From Onchocerca volvulus (lineage: Eukaryota; Nematoda; Chromadorea; Rhabditida; Onchocercidae), in the NCBI GenBank assembly GCA_000499405.2, contig HG738137.1, positions 18,746,581 through 18,810,580 of the forward strand: a stretch of DNA of 64,000 bases, read 5' to 3'. The notes beneath the pieces are model-generated. The model was not told where the DNA came from. It was given only the letters and a program-made list of their open reading frames with translations, and ran no database searches. Within the stretch, counting starts at the first letter, position 1; each line of letters starts with the position of its first letter. A program made the position numbers and the translations under genes. Shown here in pieces: positions 50,354-63,938 of this stretch.

Positions 50354-52515
50354 TCATCCCAAATCCATAAGAATATCACATAAATTTTCGTGTCATTAAT
50401 GATTTTGAAGGTGCAACTCAAATGATTCTATTTGAGCACAGCGGCTATGAAATGGATCTCTCGAAAAAACAAAATTTGCGATATAATATTATATTATCGA
50501 GATTTGAATCATATCAATAAACAAATCAGTAAATAAATCTAACTAAGGAATCGGCTCAACTTGACCACAACCACGCACTTCGTTGTCCACTTTCTTCCGG
50601 TTGTATTATTGATCGGTATTGATGGCATGATTGATGTCGTGAGTTACTTCAGATTATTCTTCCTTTCTGATATATAATTGCGTAAGTTCATATCTTCCTG
50701 TCTGTGCACGATAATCTGCGCTGAAAAAAAAAAAGAAAAAAAAAAATTAGATAATTAATGATCTTGTTTTAATCCCTTTCTTTTCCACTTATGAAAGAGA
50801 AAAAGACGGAAGAGAAGAGAGAAAGAAAGATTCAATCGATCGACTAAAAAGTAATTACCGTATTAGCACATAAAGCACTTCTAATCCAACATAAACAGAC
50901 CTACTTTGACACGAAAATATTGATATGGTTGATTAAATAGAACGATAAAGGCAGCAATGTACCGGTGAGTATTCCTATCTTCTGACTGCAACAGAAAAAG
51001 TTTGGAAGTTGGAAGAGAACAGTTTCGAAAAATTATAACTAGCCATCAAAAGAGGGAATTTGCATGACATTTTCTGGTCTACAGTTGAAAGTTTTGTCGA
51101 TGAGAAATTGAAATGCATTCTCGAATGTTTATTGCAACGTAAATCATTCAACCATTTCGGCTCGTTTTCATTGAAATTACAGTACCGATCACAAAGACCG
51201 ATTTATGCAAAAAAAAAGAGCAAATTTCACTATCTGTCAAATGATTTCCCCCAATTACAGACGGCACAAAATTGTTCTACTACCTATGAGTTCGATAGAA
51301 TATACCTTTACAGAAATGAGAGATTACTAATCACTGATTTCACCGATCTATCAAAAAACAAAACCAAAAAAGTTCCACATCTCTGGTCGGGCCGTAAAAT
51401 CAACAAAGCGTAATTAATGCCATTCATTAATTAACGAGAACCAGGGTTGATCTTATGGGTTGTTTAGGTTCTTTCGGAAAATTCTGGATGAGATTCCTAA
51501 GTATGGTAGATTTCTTGATCTTTGATTGAATAGTAATTCTTTCGTTTAGATCAATCAGCTATTTTTGCTTCATCAATTTCCTTCTCCTACAAACTCTTCT
51601 TTATTAACAGCCTGATGACTTTTGCAGAGTTACTATAGCTAATTACTGCGGATTAAAATAATTACTTGTTAGTACAACTGATTATTGTGGATTGTCAACA
51701 TTTCTAGCCTCAGATATCAAGTATAGCATGAATGTCCGAATGGAACTTTGGAAGAATGGAAGATTTTAATTTCTGTTAATCGATTAAGCAAAAATGGATC
51801 ATTAGATCAGTATCTAATAATCGATGAAGTAAAGATCAGTATTTCATCATATTTGAAAATAAAATATTTTGAATGTATTAAAAGGCAGAAAGTAAGTACG
51901 CGACAGGAAAACATCATATTATAATCTATTTGACAATAATATTTTCATGTAATGTGAAGTTTGCCTTAGGCAGCATTCGTTCAGCAGCAATTAATTCACA
52001 TAGCCGCCATGCGAATAGATAGTGCAAGAAAAGAGCATGTCTGTTTGCAGAAGGCAAAAATGGTAATTAGTTGAGATTCAATCATCGATATTGCTGGGAG
52101 AGGGAGAGAGATAATTCTGATAATCATCTAACAACCTCTGGATAGAGTGAAATATCTATCGACCAGGGATAGTTTACTTTCGTATCTCAAATGGATCAAA
52201 GTTCATCTTAATAGTTAAAAGTAATTGTTTTATACAATTCACCTTACATTTTGAGCTAATTCAGGATGGAAGCAATACGATGGAATGCGATAATATTCAA
52301 TGTTTATGATAATATGCATCATTCTCGTTCCTATCATATTTCTGTCTAGCAGCTTGTTGTGCAATCTTTAATGCTCCACCGCTCACGATTTTATTTTATT
52401 TTATTCGAGTAAAGAACAATCGGGTATAATTTATATTTCCCATTGGAAATGTTCAAGAAAAGTTTACATAAATGTTCATAGCTTTGTTGCTTATTTTTTG
52501 TTTACTATTTTATGT
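50354..52515. other. Intergenic between MGAT1 and kinase
   Basis: A plus-strand frame of 117 codons (51060-51413) has no recognised motif, no acceptor or donor that extends it, and is near the length expected by chance in DNA of this composition over 64 kb. Nothing else is seen. Confidence 0.45.
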
Positions 52516-54789
52516 TTACAAAGCTTTGACTTCCGTTCCTCCGGTTTCTCTCGGCGATTCGAGATATTTCTCCCAGTCGTATGGATACTCCGATACATTA
52601 TTGTTTCGCAATGCATCGTACATTAAGTCTGTTATTTTTTTATATTCTGGTTTTGAGTAATATCTAAAAATTATAGCAGTTATTTTATAAAAAAGGTGCA
52701 AAAGATATGAGAAGAAAATAAAAAATGATATTTATGCGATACATTGTTGTAATGTATTATCAATCACAAGCATAACCTAATGGAATCGATAAGTCTCATA
52801 ATTGTGATATATTCTCTTGGACAGCCACCGAACAATTCCTTGATACATTCATCTTTACGACAAAGCTGCTTACATCGACCCACTTCGTCTTTGTCTTGCA
52901 TATTTTTCCACGGCAAATAACCGACCGTTAGTTCCACCAGAAAATTCATCATAATAGTGATGGAGAATAAAGATCGGATGCAGGAAATGGGGTAATCGAT
53001 GTTATATCTACTATTAGACAACTGGAAAAGGATGTAGTTGCTCTGAGTGGATAAAACTCGAATTGAACCATACTACGAAATTTTTAGTTGATGAGATTTC
53101 TACTGGAAATATTCTGATATCGAGAAAAGAATAGTGATGACGAGTATAATTTATTATTTTTTACTGTGAAATTATTTATTTTAAACAGTAAACTGCCATA
53201 TTGATCTCACAATCCAGTTGTTATCATTTAAATTTAAAATTTCGTTATTTTAGGGGGGCAGAAAGAAATGGAAATTACAAACTTGCTGATACAACCAACT
53301 TTCCAAATCATCCTTTCTGCATTGCTCACGTGATATATGACTACTTATTGACGCATATCTGCAAAAAATAGCTTGGGATCAAAATTTAAATTAGCTAAAA
53401 TTAGCTACGACACCCTTAACGGGTGTAAAAAACGTTAATCATTACATTAATTCAACCGTGCGATGAATTTGTTGGTAAAGTCAATTGGGAAAACATCCTT
53501 TCAAGTTTTGTTAATTTTCGAAAGGATTTTGTTAAAAATGAGAGTCTTTGTGAAATTCGAAAATAAATCCATTTTACCTGATAGTACCGCGGAAACCAGC
53601 AGATCTTCGTGGATTACGTATGGTTGATTGATTATTAATATATCTACGACACATACCGAAGTCCAGTAAATAAATTTGTCGTAGATTTTTACGACCAATT
53701 GCAAAGTTACCAGGTTTGATATCACGATGCAGATATCTTCAATCCAAAATAATTTTGCAAATGCATTTTCCAGTGATTAAATTGCTTTTTAAAATTCAGA
53801 CATTTGAAAGTCTTCAAATCTTTTATAAAAGCAATAATTTACCCAATGTTGTGAAGTTCTTCAATTGCTTCCAAGCATTTTATACCTACTGAAATTGCGC
53901 AACCCATAGTGAATTTCTGTATTTTCTGCGTTGGATCGTGTTTTCTCAGCTCCTAAAATTCTGATTCTAAAAATAACTAATAAGGTTCGAATTTGCGCTT
54001 CTTTCAATTTTGTTCAATTTTTCTAGTTACATAATCAATCGATTTGGGAGAAGGAATTTCATTTACGAAATGAATTGAATAAAATAAAAGCACAGTGATA
54101 TCTACCGTAAGAGACTGTCCCACTAGTGTCATTACCACGTATTTATTTTCGCCAATCAAGCCACTATCCAAAATATCACAAAAATGTTTCGCTTTTGTTT
54201 TCTTCAGTTCTGTCAAAACATAGTATTCTGCTTTCAACACCTATAATATACAAATTAATTACCATATGGCCATAAGTTCCCATTAAAAGTTCCAAGCCAG
54301 ATTTGGAAGTTTTTAATAGCTATATTAGATATTTAACTTCTTGTCAGCAATAGATTACTCAGAAAAATTTAAATTTCCTAGAAAGTCATTATTTTCAGTG
54401 TTTTATTAAGAATTTAAATTCCGAATTGTCTAGAAATGATGTAATGCACATTTACTTTAACAATTGCATTAACACTTTCAGTTTTCATGGCATATTCGTT
54501 TCCTTTCTTATCCTTTACCTATAATCTCTTCAAACATTATTATTCAAATTAATTGGCGATATTAAAATCCAAAGATCTTTATGATTATCACAATTATTTT
54601 TATAGCTGTTTACAACCAATAGATAGACATATAAGTGGATACTATCATGATAACGAATGATATAACTTACTAAGTAAACAGCACCAAATCCACCTTCGCC
54701 TATTTTATCCAAAACTGTCCATTCACCAAGCACATCTCCAGGATGTAAATAACTTGTTTTCGTTACATCTAAATCTAGAGAATTTGATA
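52516..54789 (-). CDS. Tau-tubulin-kinase-like / CK1-group protein kinase, 5' end incomplete
   Basis: This is a serine/threonine kinase of the TTBK branch of the CK1 group, a family expanded in nematodes; substrate unknown. Exons: 54671-54789, 54456-54518, 54106-54240, 53843-53952, 53578-53736, 53283-53358, 52777-53021, 52516-52663, all in phase (about 350 residues). Motifs in order: P-loop KIGEGGFGAVYL, ATP-binding lysine in YAMKTES, catalytic loop YLHRDIKPGNFAIG, LLDFGMCRRY, the CK1/TTBK signature GFRGTIRYAS, DDLESWLY, and VELTVGYLPWKNM. The kinase looks catalytically competent. The first exon begins in phase 1 with no Met, so an upstream start exon is missing from my model. Exon 52777-53021 inserts 28 residues between DDLESWLYQQ and VELTVG where relatives have none, because the expected acceptor is lost. 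A decayed duplicate of the last exon lies at 43.6 kb. Confidence 0.9.
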
Positions 54790-56132
54790 CTGAAATTTTA
54801 CTTATTTTCAGCCTTTAGTCTATAGCTCCAGTATAATCGTGTATGCTTCCACAATTATACAATGCATAGAGATGCATATCATCCTGACAGATTTAATCAG
54901 ACCTCCTGAATTAGGACCTAGTTAGACTTTCTGGATTGGAACTTAATTAGACCTTCTTCTGGATTAACTTCGACCATCTATACTCCCAAAAAGTACAGAC
55001 AACTGATCACTTTGTAGAACTACAAATGTACAAAATAGTTCCTACCAAGTATTCTGCAGAATTTATAGCACCAGAACTTGATAAATTTCCATAAACTAAG
55101 AAGTTCCCTTATTTGCATGTAATATTCATTCATCCATCAACTTGCAATTTGCATGTGATATTTATTCAGGCCAAATTGCAATTTGAGATTTAACATGCTG
55201 AAGTTGAAATTCAAACAAACATTACCTATGCAACTTATATTTGAATTAATAGAATGGTATCTGAAACAAAAGAATGTACCATAAGCCACATAACATTTCA
55301 TAAAGAAAATTTTAAATACATCAACCATTCAAATATTCAGTAACTTTTTGAGACATTTAAGCCATCAACAGTACAATTTTAGAATTGCTTTCTTTATCAT
55401 GGTATCTTTATCATAGCAGACTCACGCTGGCCAGACCCAACTCTTGAGATAACGCTATATCTCCTTGTTTATTCGTTTATCATACAAATAGAAGGAAATC
55501 TGTCATTGGATTTCAATGATTTTATAAGTAAAATGCTGTTAATTTCTTTATTTTTTGAATCAACAATAAGATGCAGATAAGACTTTCCAAATCTCTATCA
55601 TCGAATAATTTTGCATTTCTGCATTTGCGAAAGAAAATAAAATGTTGCTCTTTTCACCTTTTGACATGAATTCATATTTTTTCCACCGGAAAAGAAAAAG
55701 ATTACCTACGAATGTTAAAATTATCTAGAAAATTTACTTAGAAAGTTACTGTAATTTAGCAGTTACCTCAAAGTCATTTTTGAAATGTTTCAGTTTCAAA
55801 AAGCATCCAACTACTAGAAAAGTTTGCTTTTTACCAAAGATAAAATCAAAAAATTTATATAGTTTCACTCAAAAGGGATTAACTGAGCCTTATTATGATA
55901 TGATAATGCCTAGCAGTTTAGAAGCATACAAAAAAAAAAAAAGAGAGAAAGTGGTTTTCTTCTTTATAAAGCTTTCAAAACTGATCATTCTATTCTCCAA
56001 GATACCTCAGAAAGACCAGTGATGTTGCAGACTTAATCACTGCTACAATATAACATTGAAATCCTAACAAGTAAATTTAAGAAAGCATAAATGCACAAAT
56101 CATAAATATTTCCAGAAAATTAATTTTCCAAA
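54790..56132. other. Gap between kinase and USP genes
   Basis: The missing kinase start exon and promoter should be here or beyond, but I could not pick one that ends in phase 1 with a convincing donor. Short frames on both strands at 55137-56022 have no motifs. Confidence 0.5.
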
Positions 56133-59100
56133 CTAATAAATGACATTACAAGGCGATGTCGAACTAATATTATTCGTTCCAGTTACGTCAGTAGCTCGGG
56201 AATTTGACGGCAATGGTATGTCAATTGTATTTCTTTTCAAGCTCTCCAAAGTTTCCATAATCTTTTCGTCAACTTTTTCAATCAATTCTTGTAGATTTTC
56301 CAAAGATGGATGATCTGCCGGGATGCATAATAACTAAAAATTAAAAAAAAAATTTGATATAAAGTACCAAATAGCACAAACTATCTTAACCAAACAATTC
56401 GTGCAATGAACTGTCTCAGATTCATTAATCACAGTCATACAAGGAAGTGATTAACGGTGTCTATAAAGCAAAAAGAAAAGATTTGGGGCAGGAGAAAATA
56501 AAAAAACGTCAACAATCGCCCAAATGAGCTTCAACAGAATCACAGAAACACGAAAAATATATTTACTTCAGGTCCACCGCCGTATATTGATTGAAAAAAT
56601 AACCAAGCTTCACGAGGTAATTGCACATACTGCGAAGCCCGTAAATGTAGTTTTGTATCGCACGTATTATTAGAAATCAATATGATGTTATTGTCAATAG
56701 ATCCTGGTGGTTCTGAAATGCAACTGAAATATTGAAATTCAGAAGAAAAATTTCTAGAAATACAATAATTACTTGAAGTAAGCATGCCAGTAACCTTCGA
56801 TCGGAAGCGAAAAATGATAATAGTCGTGCAAAAGCACAGTATTTTTAACTCATTTTATAACATTTCTAAAAACTTAATAATCAATTTAGAAAAATTCTCG
56901 TAAATATCGTTAGGGCCAATATGCAAATCGACTTACAAAACTGAAATTCAATCAAACTTGCAGCAACTGCAAAAAAGCATGGCTATTGAAAGTTCGATTT
57001 TTATGCGTTTATTTTTTCGTACCGAAATAAAATTTTAAATGCATTGTTTGGAAATTTATAATTACCAAATTCATTTTCTTCAACAAATGCCTTCCATTTG
57101 TCGATCCAAGCTTTCGCGATAACATTCGGTGGCATATAATAACTATAAGTAAGCGCCGGAATATCATTTTTTAATCGTTTAAGCTGCCTTTCCAATATTA
57201 AGAATGATTCAAGTTCAATTTCACGTTTATGCTTCATCATTTGAAACTCATTTTGACAGGGTAAACAATAGTGCAACTCGGAACTTGCAGGTCCACCACC
57301 AAATCTAAATTTTAAGCAGTCGGCATCATACAGAATGACACAAAACGAAATAAATCATGCAAAATGCAAGTAGAATAAATTTTAACAACAATAATTAAGT
57401 AATAGGACTAAAATGTAAGAACTTCAATTTTTAAAAATTCCACTATTTTTTTTTTTTTTTTTTTTTTTTTTGCAGTAGGATCAAAAATCCCATATGTCTT
57501 GCAAGTACTGAACAGCAAAATTATACTTAAACATTTTAATTCATTTAAATGATATTTGACATTGCTAATAGGATTTCATAATATTTTTAAACGTACTTTT
57601 CATAAAGAAAATCCCATGTTGAACTACTGATCGTTGCATAGTAATCAGTAAGATATGCTGCTCTACGTGGAAGGATTTGTGAGTGCTGACAAAGAAAATC
57701 ATGATTTGTAATAGGTCCAGGATTTGAAAAGGTTGAAAAACGATGCAACCATTCTCGAGAAATGTAGTGATGCAATGGGACCTTCACATGAAAAAAAGTA
57801 GTGCTTGATTGTGAAATTTCGATAAAAAAAATAAAATAAAATAAAGCAGTTCGCTACTTGGCCTAACTTCGCTTTATACTTCAAAATGTTTTAAATTCGC
57901 TTGATTTCAATCACGCATGTCAAACATTTATTCCTACTTCTCTGGATAAATTGCTTAATGCATACAGTAATAGAAGATGATAATCCTGAACTCTACTAAT
58001 AATTTGAAAGAAAAAAGAAACATAAATTATTGCAGTCCAACCTTTGTTTTATCGCTTTCCTCAAGCATCTGCCTCACACGAATTCGAATATCATCCATAT
58101 TCTGCGATGACTGCCTCTGATAAAATAATACATATGCTTCTTTACTCAAGACATCAGCGATTTCCAAGCGAGTTACCACGGTATCATCAAATTCATACCA
58201 ATTATCATCAGTCTCATTTTTGCAATAAGCAACATAATGTCCACCTTCAAATAAAATGAAACTTAATTCAGCATCTTAAATACAAAATCATAAAGAAAGC
58301 ATAAAATACTTCATCACTGAATTCCGCAGTCGGAAGGATTCAGCTCCCATGTGCTCTCAGATTAGATGACTTAACCACAGCAATATCAATCCAATATTAC
58401 TGAGACAATACTCGTTTAAATCAATTATTTCACTAATGACTCACTCTCTGCATTTGCACCATAATGTGTGATGAATGCAACTAAATCGTACAGCACTGGC
58501 TCTTTATTTTCATCGAAATTGGCAATGAATGGTGTCAAATCCAGATCATGTATAGGAAATGCAACTTTGTTCCGTATCTGCAAGTTTTTTCTTGGAAAAT
58601 CACAAAATTATGATGTATAAGAATAGTTAAAAATTAAAAAATTCAAAAAGAAAAAAGAAAACAAACTTTGACTGAATACGACAGTTCGTGCCGAAACCGT
58701 TTTAAATGTATGCACAAAATTTCTGGCGGACTGATAATTTTGCAAATTTTGATACCGTTTCGCAATCTGAAAATATAGAGATTCAATTTTTGAATGACGC
58801 AATCTTAAATGCATTAATCGTTCAGCTGTGAAAATCTTTTTTGAAGCTATTAAGAACAACTTCAAAAAAATCGCAAGCTACTGTTAATGAAAAGGTAATT
58901 TTTTCCACCTGACTGCGCGACAACTAATCAAATTTCATCGTAAATAAACTTTTCAAACAGATTTTATGACCAAAGTTCAATAATACTGAAAAATTATTTC
59001 ATCAAAAAATCTCCATACTTGGCACATTTTTCGCAAGAATACATATTTTCACCGCAAAGATCATCAGGCATGAAGAACGCTGTAAGTGCGTCATTTAGAG

Positions 59101-62100
59101 AAACCACATCCCCAAAGAAATAATTATATACTGAACGAAACAAGCCTCCTCCAAGCCACCATGGCCATCGCCAAAAGCTACTCCCACTGTCATAATCTTC
59201 GTTCTGTAAATATGTATGTATTGAAAAAACGAAAAAAAGAACAAAAAATAAAAAATAAATATCAGCAGGATAGCACTGAACCCAAGTATATCCGCAAATT
59301 ATAATACAAATTTAAGAAGATTACTTGGTCATTCTTGCTTATTTCGCCCTCCTTGTTTAGATTCATTGAACATGACGCAATGTGTTCAAGTTGTTCTCTT
59401 GTTGGAATGCTCAAGGATAAATCCTTCAATGACCATTTTGCAAAGAGAAAGATGCAAATTGTAAAAAAGGGATTAAAAGCTGGAATTACTGAATTTGAGA
59501 AGTTGTAAAAATCCTTGATCATAAGTTATGCCATCTTAGAAGAAATCAAACTAACCTGAAAAGTCTCACAAGTTTCTGAAAGATGATGACACGTAAGACA
59601 TTTCACAATACTACTTAAACGCCCATCAAAGACTTCTGTTATTAAACTTCGGTAATAAATAGGTGACTTGGATTGCCTGCTCCCTAAAAGATATTTAAAT
59701 TTGTACAAAACTTATCAGTATAAGATCTTCAATGATACAAATTCGGCAAATTTAAATTACATGTACGCAATGCAATCCACAAAGTTCATGAATGCAGTAG
59801 AATTACTATAATGTAAAAAGCAATAAAATTCGATTACGCTGATCCGTTTCTCCCGATTCCTGTTGATTAACAGAATGATTTGGAATCTGTGGTAGTTGAT
59901 CATTGCTTATGGATTCCAAATGTTTATTTGCTTTCGAAGTTGCAGACATCTCCTGGAATAATCCAGTATTCGTAAAAATTTTTTCGAAAGATTCTGAGAG
60001 AACGAAAAATAAAAATATCACACAAATATTTTCTTCGTCAAGTTCACTAACTCCATCAGAGCTCCAACCACTATCAGCAGTTTCATACTGTTCATCATCA
60101 TCAGACGAGCAACTGCTGGAACGTGACGGAACATATCTGCTCCGTATGAAACCAAAGATGCTTTCTTCTTTCGTCCGTATATTACAGCTACGTGTACTGT
60201 GACGATATTCCCACTATAAAACATGAATTACTGTGAATATTCAGAAATAAGAAGAAACTGGGTATATGTAAAAGTAAAAATAACGAAAAACAGACTTGAA
60301 CTTACAGCAAAAACAGGTTGACGTAATTCACGATGCAAAACATCTAGAAGGCATCTGATAAATTCTTGAGCATCCTGCTGCGTTAAACCACAAAACTGTG
60401 GGCAATAATGGCGAAATTGCTGAAAGAAACTGCATGAAATTATAATTTTTTTCAAAAGTCACATGTTTCACATAAACCATAAAACTAATTCTTTAAAGGC
60501 AGAACATACAGTAAGAAAAAGTTGTGGATTAATGTAACCAGTTCGTTCCTCAGACCAAAGTGCTTGAAGTAAACAACGAAATGAGCGCGAAACAGGCGGT
60601 TCTCTATTATTATCTAATATCTTTGAAGCAAAAGAAGCAAGAGAATCAAGTGAACGAAAGAAGTCGGAAAAAGGAGAACAATTCGAGAGTGCTTGAATAG
60701 CTGCATTCATGTAGCATGTATTACCCAAATTTGTTAGTCCTGTCAAACCTGCAAGTTTTCCAAAACATAAACATTGCTGTTATTGCAACACTATCAATTT
60801 ATTAATATTCGTTTACAATCTAATTTCCCAATTTTCCATGATTTTATGAAACTTTCTAAATAAAAAAAAAGAAAAAAAAAGAGTTCCGTCATTTTCTCAA
60901 CTTTAAACCGATAGTTTAAGAAATAATTATTTAAAGTAGAGATGCTTGGATAAAATATCAGTAAAAAGTAGTTTTTCGATGTATTCTGTGGTAATTACAT
61001 TATGTTAAATAAGTAATACACAATTTAACAGCAAACCACGAGGATAGATTTTACTATCATCCATTCCAATATCCATCATTTCTGGCAACCAAATATCGTT
61101 GTGAGAATTGAATCCACGTCCAACTGTTGCGTTTATTGGCCGAAACTATTGAAATCAAAAATCATGTTTTGGAAAATTAAGAAAGAAAACTGAAGAAAAA
61201 AAAAACTAAGTTCTTCTGGAAAAAAAGACAAAGTAAATGCATTAATCCCCGCGACAAAGAGTCTAAAAAAAAGAAAAAAAATTAATATTTCAGGCACCAA
61301 TGATATGATCTACATGTTATCAAAATGAAGCCGCAGCAGATATAGCTAATATTTCATTTAGTGCAGTTTATTTTGCATAGATAATCTTAACAGACTTCAC
61401 TAATGTCTAAATTATTAAAACCGATAGAACAGCTTAAACAGCTTAAACAGCTTCATCGAAAAACTTTTCAATTTTTTGAGGAACTTTTCGATATTAAAAC
61501 AAAAACAATACTCGAATTTGAGTTTTTCTTTTGCTAGAATTTTCACTGATGATAAAAGGCATTGTAGAAAAAACTGGTTCACTGCTAATATCGACAAGCA
61601 TATTTGCATCTTCATTTCCAGTTCCTGAGTCCTGCAACTTTACCATTATCTATATGAAAAATATACTATATAATAGAAAGCTGAGGATGGATATCATTTT
61701 TTGAAATAATCAACGAAAAAATGATTTCACACCAAGGTTTTATCTATTGCAACATTCGTAATTTATAATTTAATATAGCTGTATAGACCCGAACTCCCTT
61801 AAAATGTAACCAGAATTTATAAAATTATTCGATCATTCGAAATCAAACTAAATCATTTTTAAGCAACTGCTATCAAATTTGTTGCGATATAAATGATAAT
61901 ATTAAAGAAAAAATTTGTTAAGCTCTTTAAACGCTACCTGAACAAGCATATTACGTTCGAAATAAAATAGCTTTAAAGAACAAGCTAAATAATGAATTAT
62001 CCGAAACAAATAAACGAATTTTCTAAATGATCATATTGAATAACCATTGCGATAATTCTATAAAATGTTGAGATTCTTTATTTCAACAGCTACGGATTGC

Positions 62101-62293
62101 TAGTTCTACGATAACTTTGCGAAATCTTGATCACTATTATAATCAAATCGAGAAATCTTTCAACTTAGCTGGCTGATTAGACTCACTTATCTAAACCGAT
62201 GAGGACGCTTACCATATTTTGTGATTTCGAAATTACATAATTTGAGACATCTGCTTCCTCAGTTTTGCAACGTGAAGGAGTTACTCTCGTCAT
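56133..62293 (-). CDS. USP33: USP20/USP33-type ubiquitin-specific protease, 16 exons, 891 aa
   Basis: This deubiquitinase family (USP20/33) removes ubiquitin from membrane receptors and signalling proteins. Exons: 62213-62293, 61512-61649, 61037-61145, 60510-60748, 60306-60419, 59838-60213, 59556-59683, 59325-59423, 59019-59203, 58667-58766, 58445-58577, 58042-58244, 57597-57781, 57066-57304, 56567-56712, 56133-56333; all phases agree. The Cys box is [12 protein letters not shown] with C121. The finger uses KCLTC (C381, C384) and [18 protein letters not shown] precedes the His box SGHYVAYC (H570) and WYEFDD. Two C-terminal DUSP domains follow: [26 protein letters not shown] (about 640-705) and [18 protein letters not shown] (to about 825). 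USP20 and USP33 carry both DUSPs, which fixes the family; choice between the two symbols is arbitrary. The N-terminal ZnF-UBP domain of those proteins is not found. A 54-nt stretch within 59995-60052 could be an optional intron. Confidence 0.93.
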
Positions 62294-62582
62294 GCTTTGT
62301 ATTCTTTTCTTTGTTCCATATTTTTTCACATTTTTCTTCATTCTTTTTCTCGTCATTGTATCTAATTCTAGTCAGAATTCGTCCTATCACATACGTCCAA
62401 CAAAATATCCACAGTTACTGTTACCTTTAAACAGTGACATCTCAAAATCGTTTTTTTTTTTTTTTTTTTTTTTTTTTCAGTTAGTATCATTGTAAAGATA
62501 GCATTATATGCTTCAATTTCACTCACATCCTTTCGTCACATGTTAACCTCATCTGCACAATTAGCAAGCAATTGTTTAAAGG

Positions 62583-62669
62583 CTATATACATACATACAC
62601 ATACACACATATATACATACACTCGCATATTTACATATATATATATATGTCTACACATATACATCACAT
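62583..62669. repeat. (TACA/CATA)n and TA microsatellite
   Basis: Runs of ATACATACACATACACACATATATACATACA followed by ATATATATATATG are directly visible. Confidence 0.85.
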
Positions 62670-62715
62670 GTGTTTGTTACCAATAAAATTGACTTTCGGA
62701 AAAGCAGAATTCAAT

Positions 62716-62782
62716 AAGTTGACAAAAAAAGTTCAACTTGACAAGCTCGAGTTGACAAAAAAAGTTGAATTTGCAAAATTGG
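62716..62782. repeat. Two-copy direct repeat around AGTTGACAAAAAAAGTT
   Basis: AGTTGACAAAAAAAGTT occurs at about 62717 and again at about 62751, each followed by GAC/GAA..TTG. Copies are about 34 bp apart. Confidence 0.7.
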
Positions 62783-63120
62783 ATATTATAAAATTTGCTA
62801 ATATTTAATACTAAGATTTGCAAATATTTAAATAAAGCAAGTTAGTCTATGACATCCAAACGTGTATAAAATAAAATCTAAATCAGCCTTCAACGTGCAA
62901 TATTTAACTATTTTTAACAAGAAAAAAAAAGGAAAAATAAACAAAACAAAAAACAAATGAACCATATGATAAATATGAATGTACATCTCATACATAACTT
63001 AAACTTATCCTAGAAATACCTGGAGTCACAGACTGACTTGCTTCATTTAAATAAACCTAAAATGTGACCTGAAATGAAGATACAATTCTGCTAGTACCGC
63101 ATTATATCCTCCTCGGCATT

Positions 63121-63452
63121 TAAATTTCCAGCACACCTCAATTCTAGGTCATGAAACAACCTCCCAGCCATAACTAAACCTCTCGGCCGGTACCCAAAAG
63201 CACAACTCTGAAAATGCCTTTGCAACATCCAGCTGCAATATCCAGCTGCAATAGTCGACAGCTCCAGTTATGCCAATTGTGGCGCGTATATTTGAATCTT
63301 ATGGCTGAATAAATATATGGCGGTTGTTGGTAGTTTTCATTCCTTGGCTGGCCTAGCGTTGAATTGCCATTAGTCGTTGTCATAGCCAGATTCTCCATAG
63401 CCAAAAAACACTGGGCCAAAAGTTGCGCAGCGTCCAAGGACTTTGTTGCCAT
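63121..63452 (-). other. Unassigned GC-richer patch with overlapping minus-strand frames
   Basis: On the minus strand one frame (63174-63452) runs 92 codons and starts MATKSLDAAQLLAQCFLAME. A second frame overlaps its end and continues to about 63100 with SCAFGYRPRGLVMAGRLFHD and LRCAGNLNAEED. The two would read as one protein after a single frameshift near 63240, close to a direct repeat of the 13-bp AATATCCAGCTGC type. Base composition is closer to coding DNA than the flanks. I do not recognise the family. It could be a broken gene, an exon of an unfinished model, or a transposon fragment. Confidence 0.3.
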
Positions 63453-63938
63453 CGCCAGATGAAAGTAAAAAGATTCGGCTCTAACACATAGGATAGCAAA
63501 CTTTTGTTAGAGAAAAATCTGATTGTACTAATTACAATACGAACATCTCAGGATATTTTCGCAGAAAGTTTTTCTTTTGTCAACTTTCTTTTGATCATTT
63601 GAAATTTCGAAGCTATTAGGGTGGGATGAGTTGAGAAACAATCGATAATTGATGTCCGATGTGTAAGATTGGAATAAAAGCGGAAAAGGAATGGTCATAA
63701 AAAAAGAAAAAAAAAACATTGCAAAAGAAATGATAATAAGAAAAGGTTTTTGAAACATTTCTTTTTCTTCACTATTTCTTATGTTCTGCTCATCTCATCT
63801 CTTTCACCTCTTGTTGATCTCTCATTCTACATTTCACTCGCTCTTAAAACAATTTACTTTTTCCAAAATTGTGCGGATCCTTCGGAATATTTGAAATTTC
63901 CGAATTTCTGCTTTAATTTAGTTGACGATTTCATTTGA

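Larger units (their letters stand above)
62294..63120. other. Repeat-rich intergenic upstream of the USP gene
   Basis: It contains a poly-T tract (about 62451-62477), a TA/CA microsatellite and a short tandem duplication at 62716-62782. No gene is supported; the plus-strand frame 62572-62808 is made of these repeats. Confidence 0.55.

Noticed and set aside
59990..60055. Possible 54-nt intron in the USP gene
   Set aside because: The frame is open through it and the length is a multiple of three, so it does not affect the model; the donor GTGAAC is poor.
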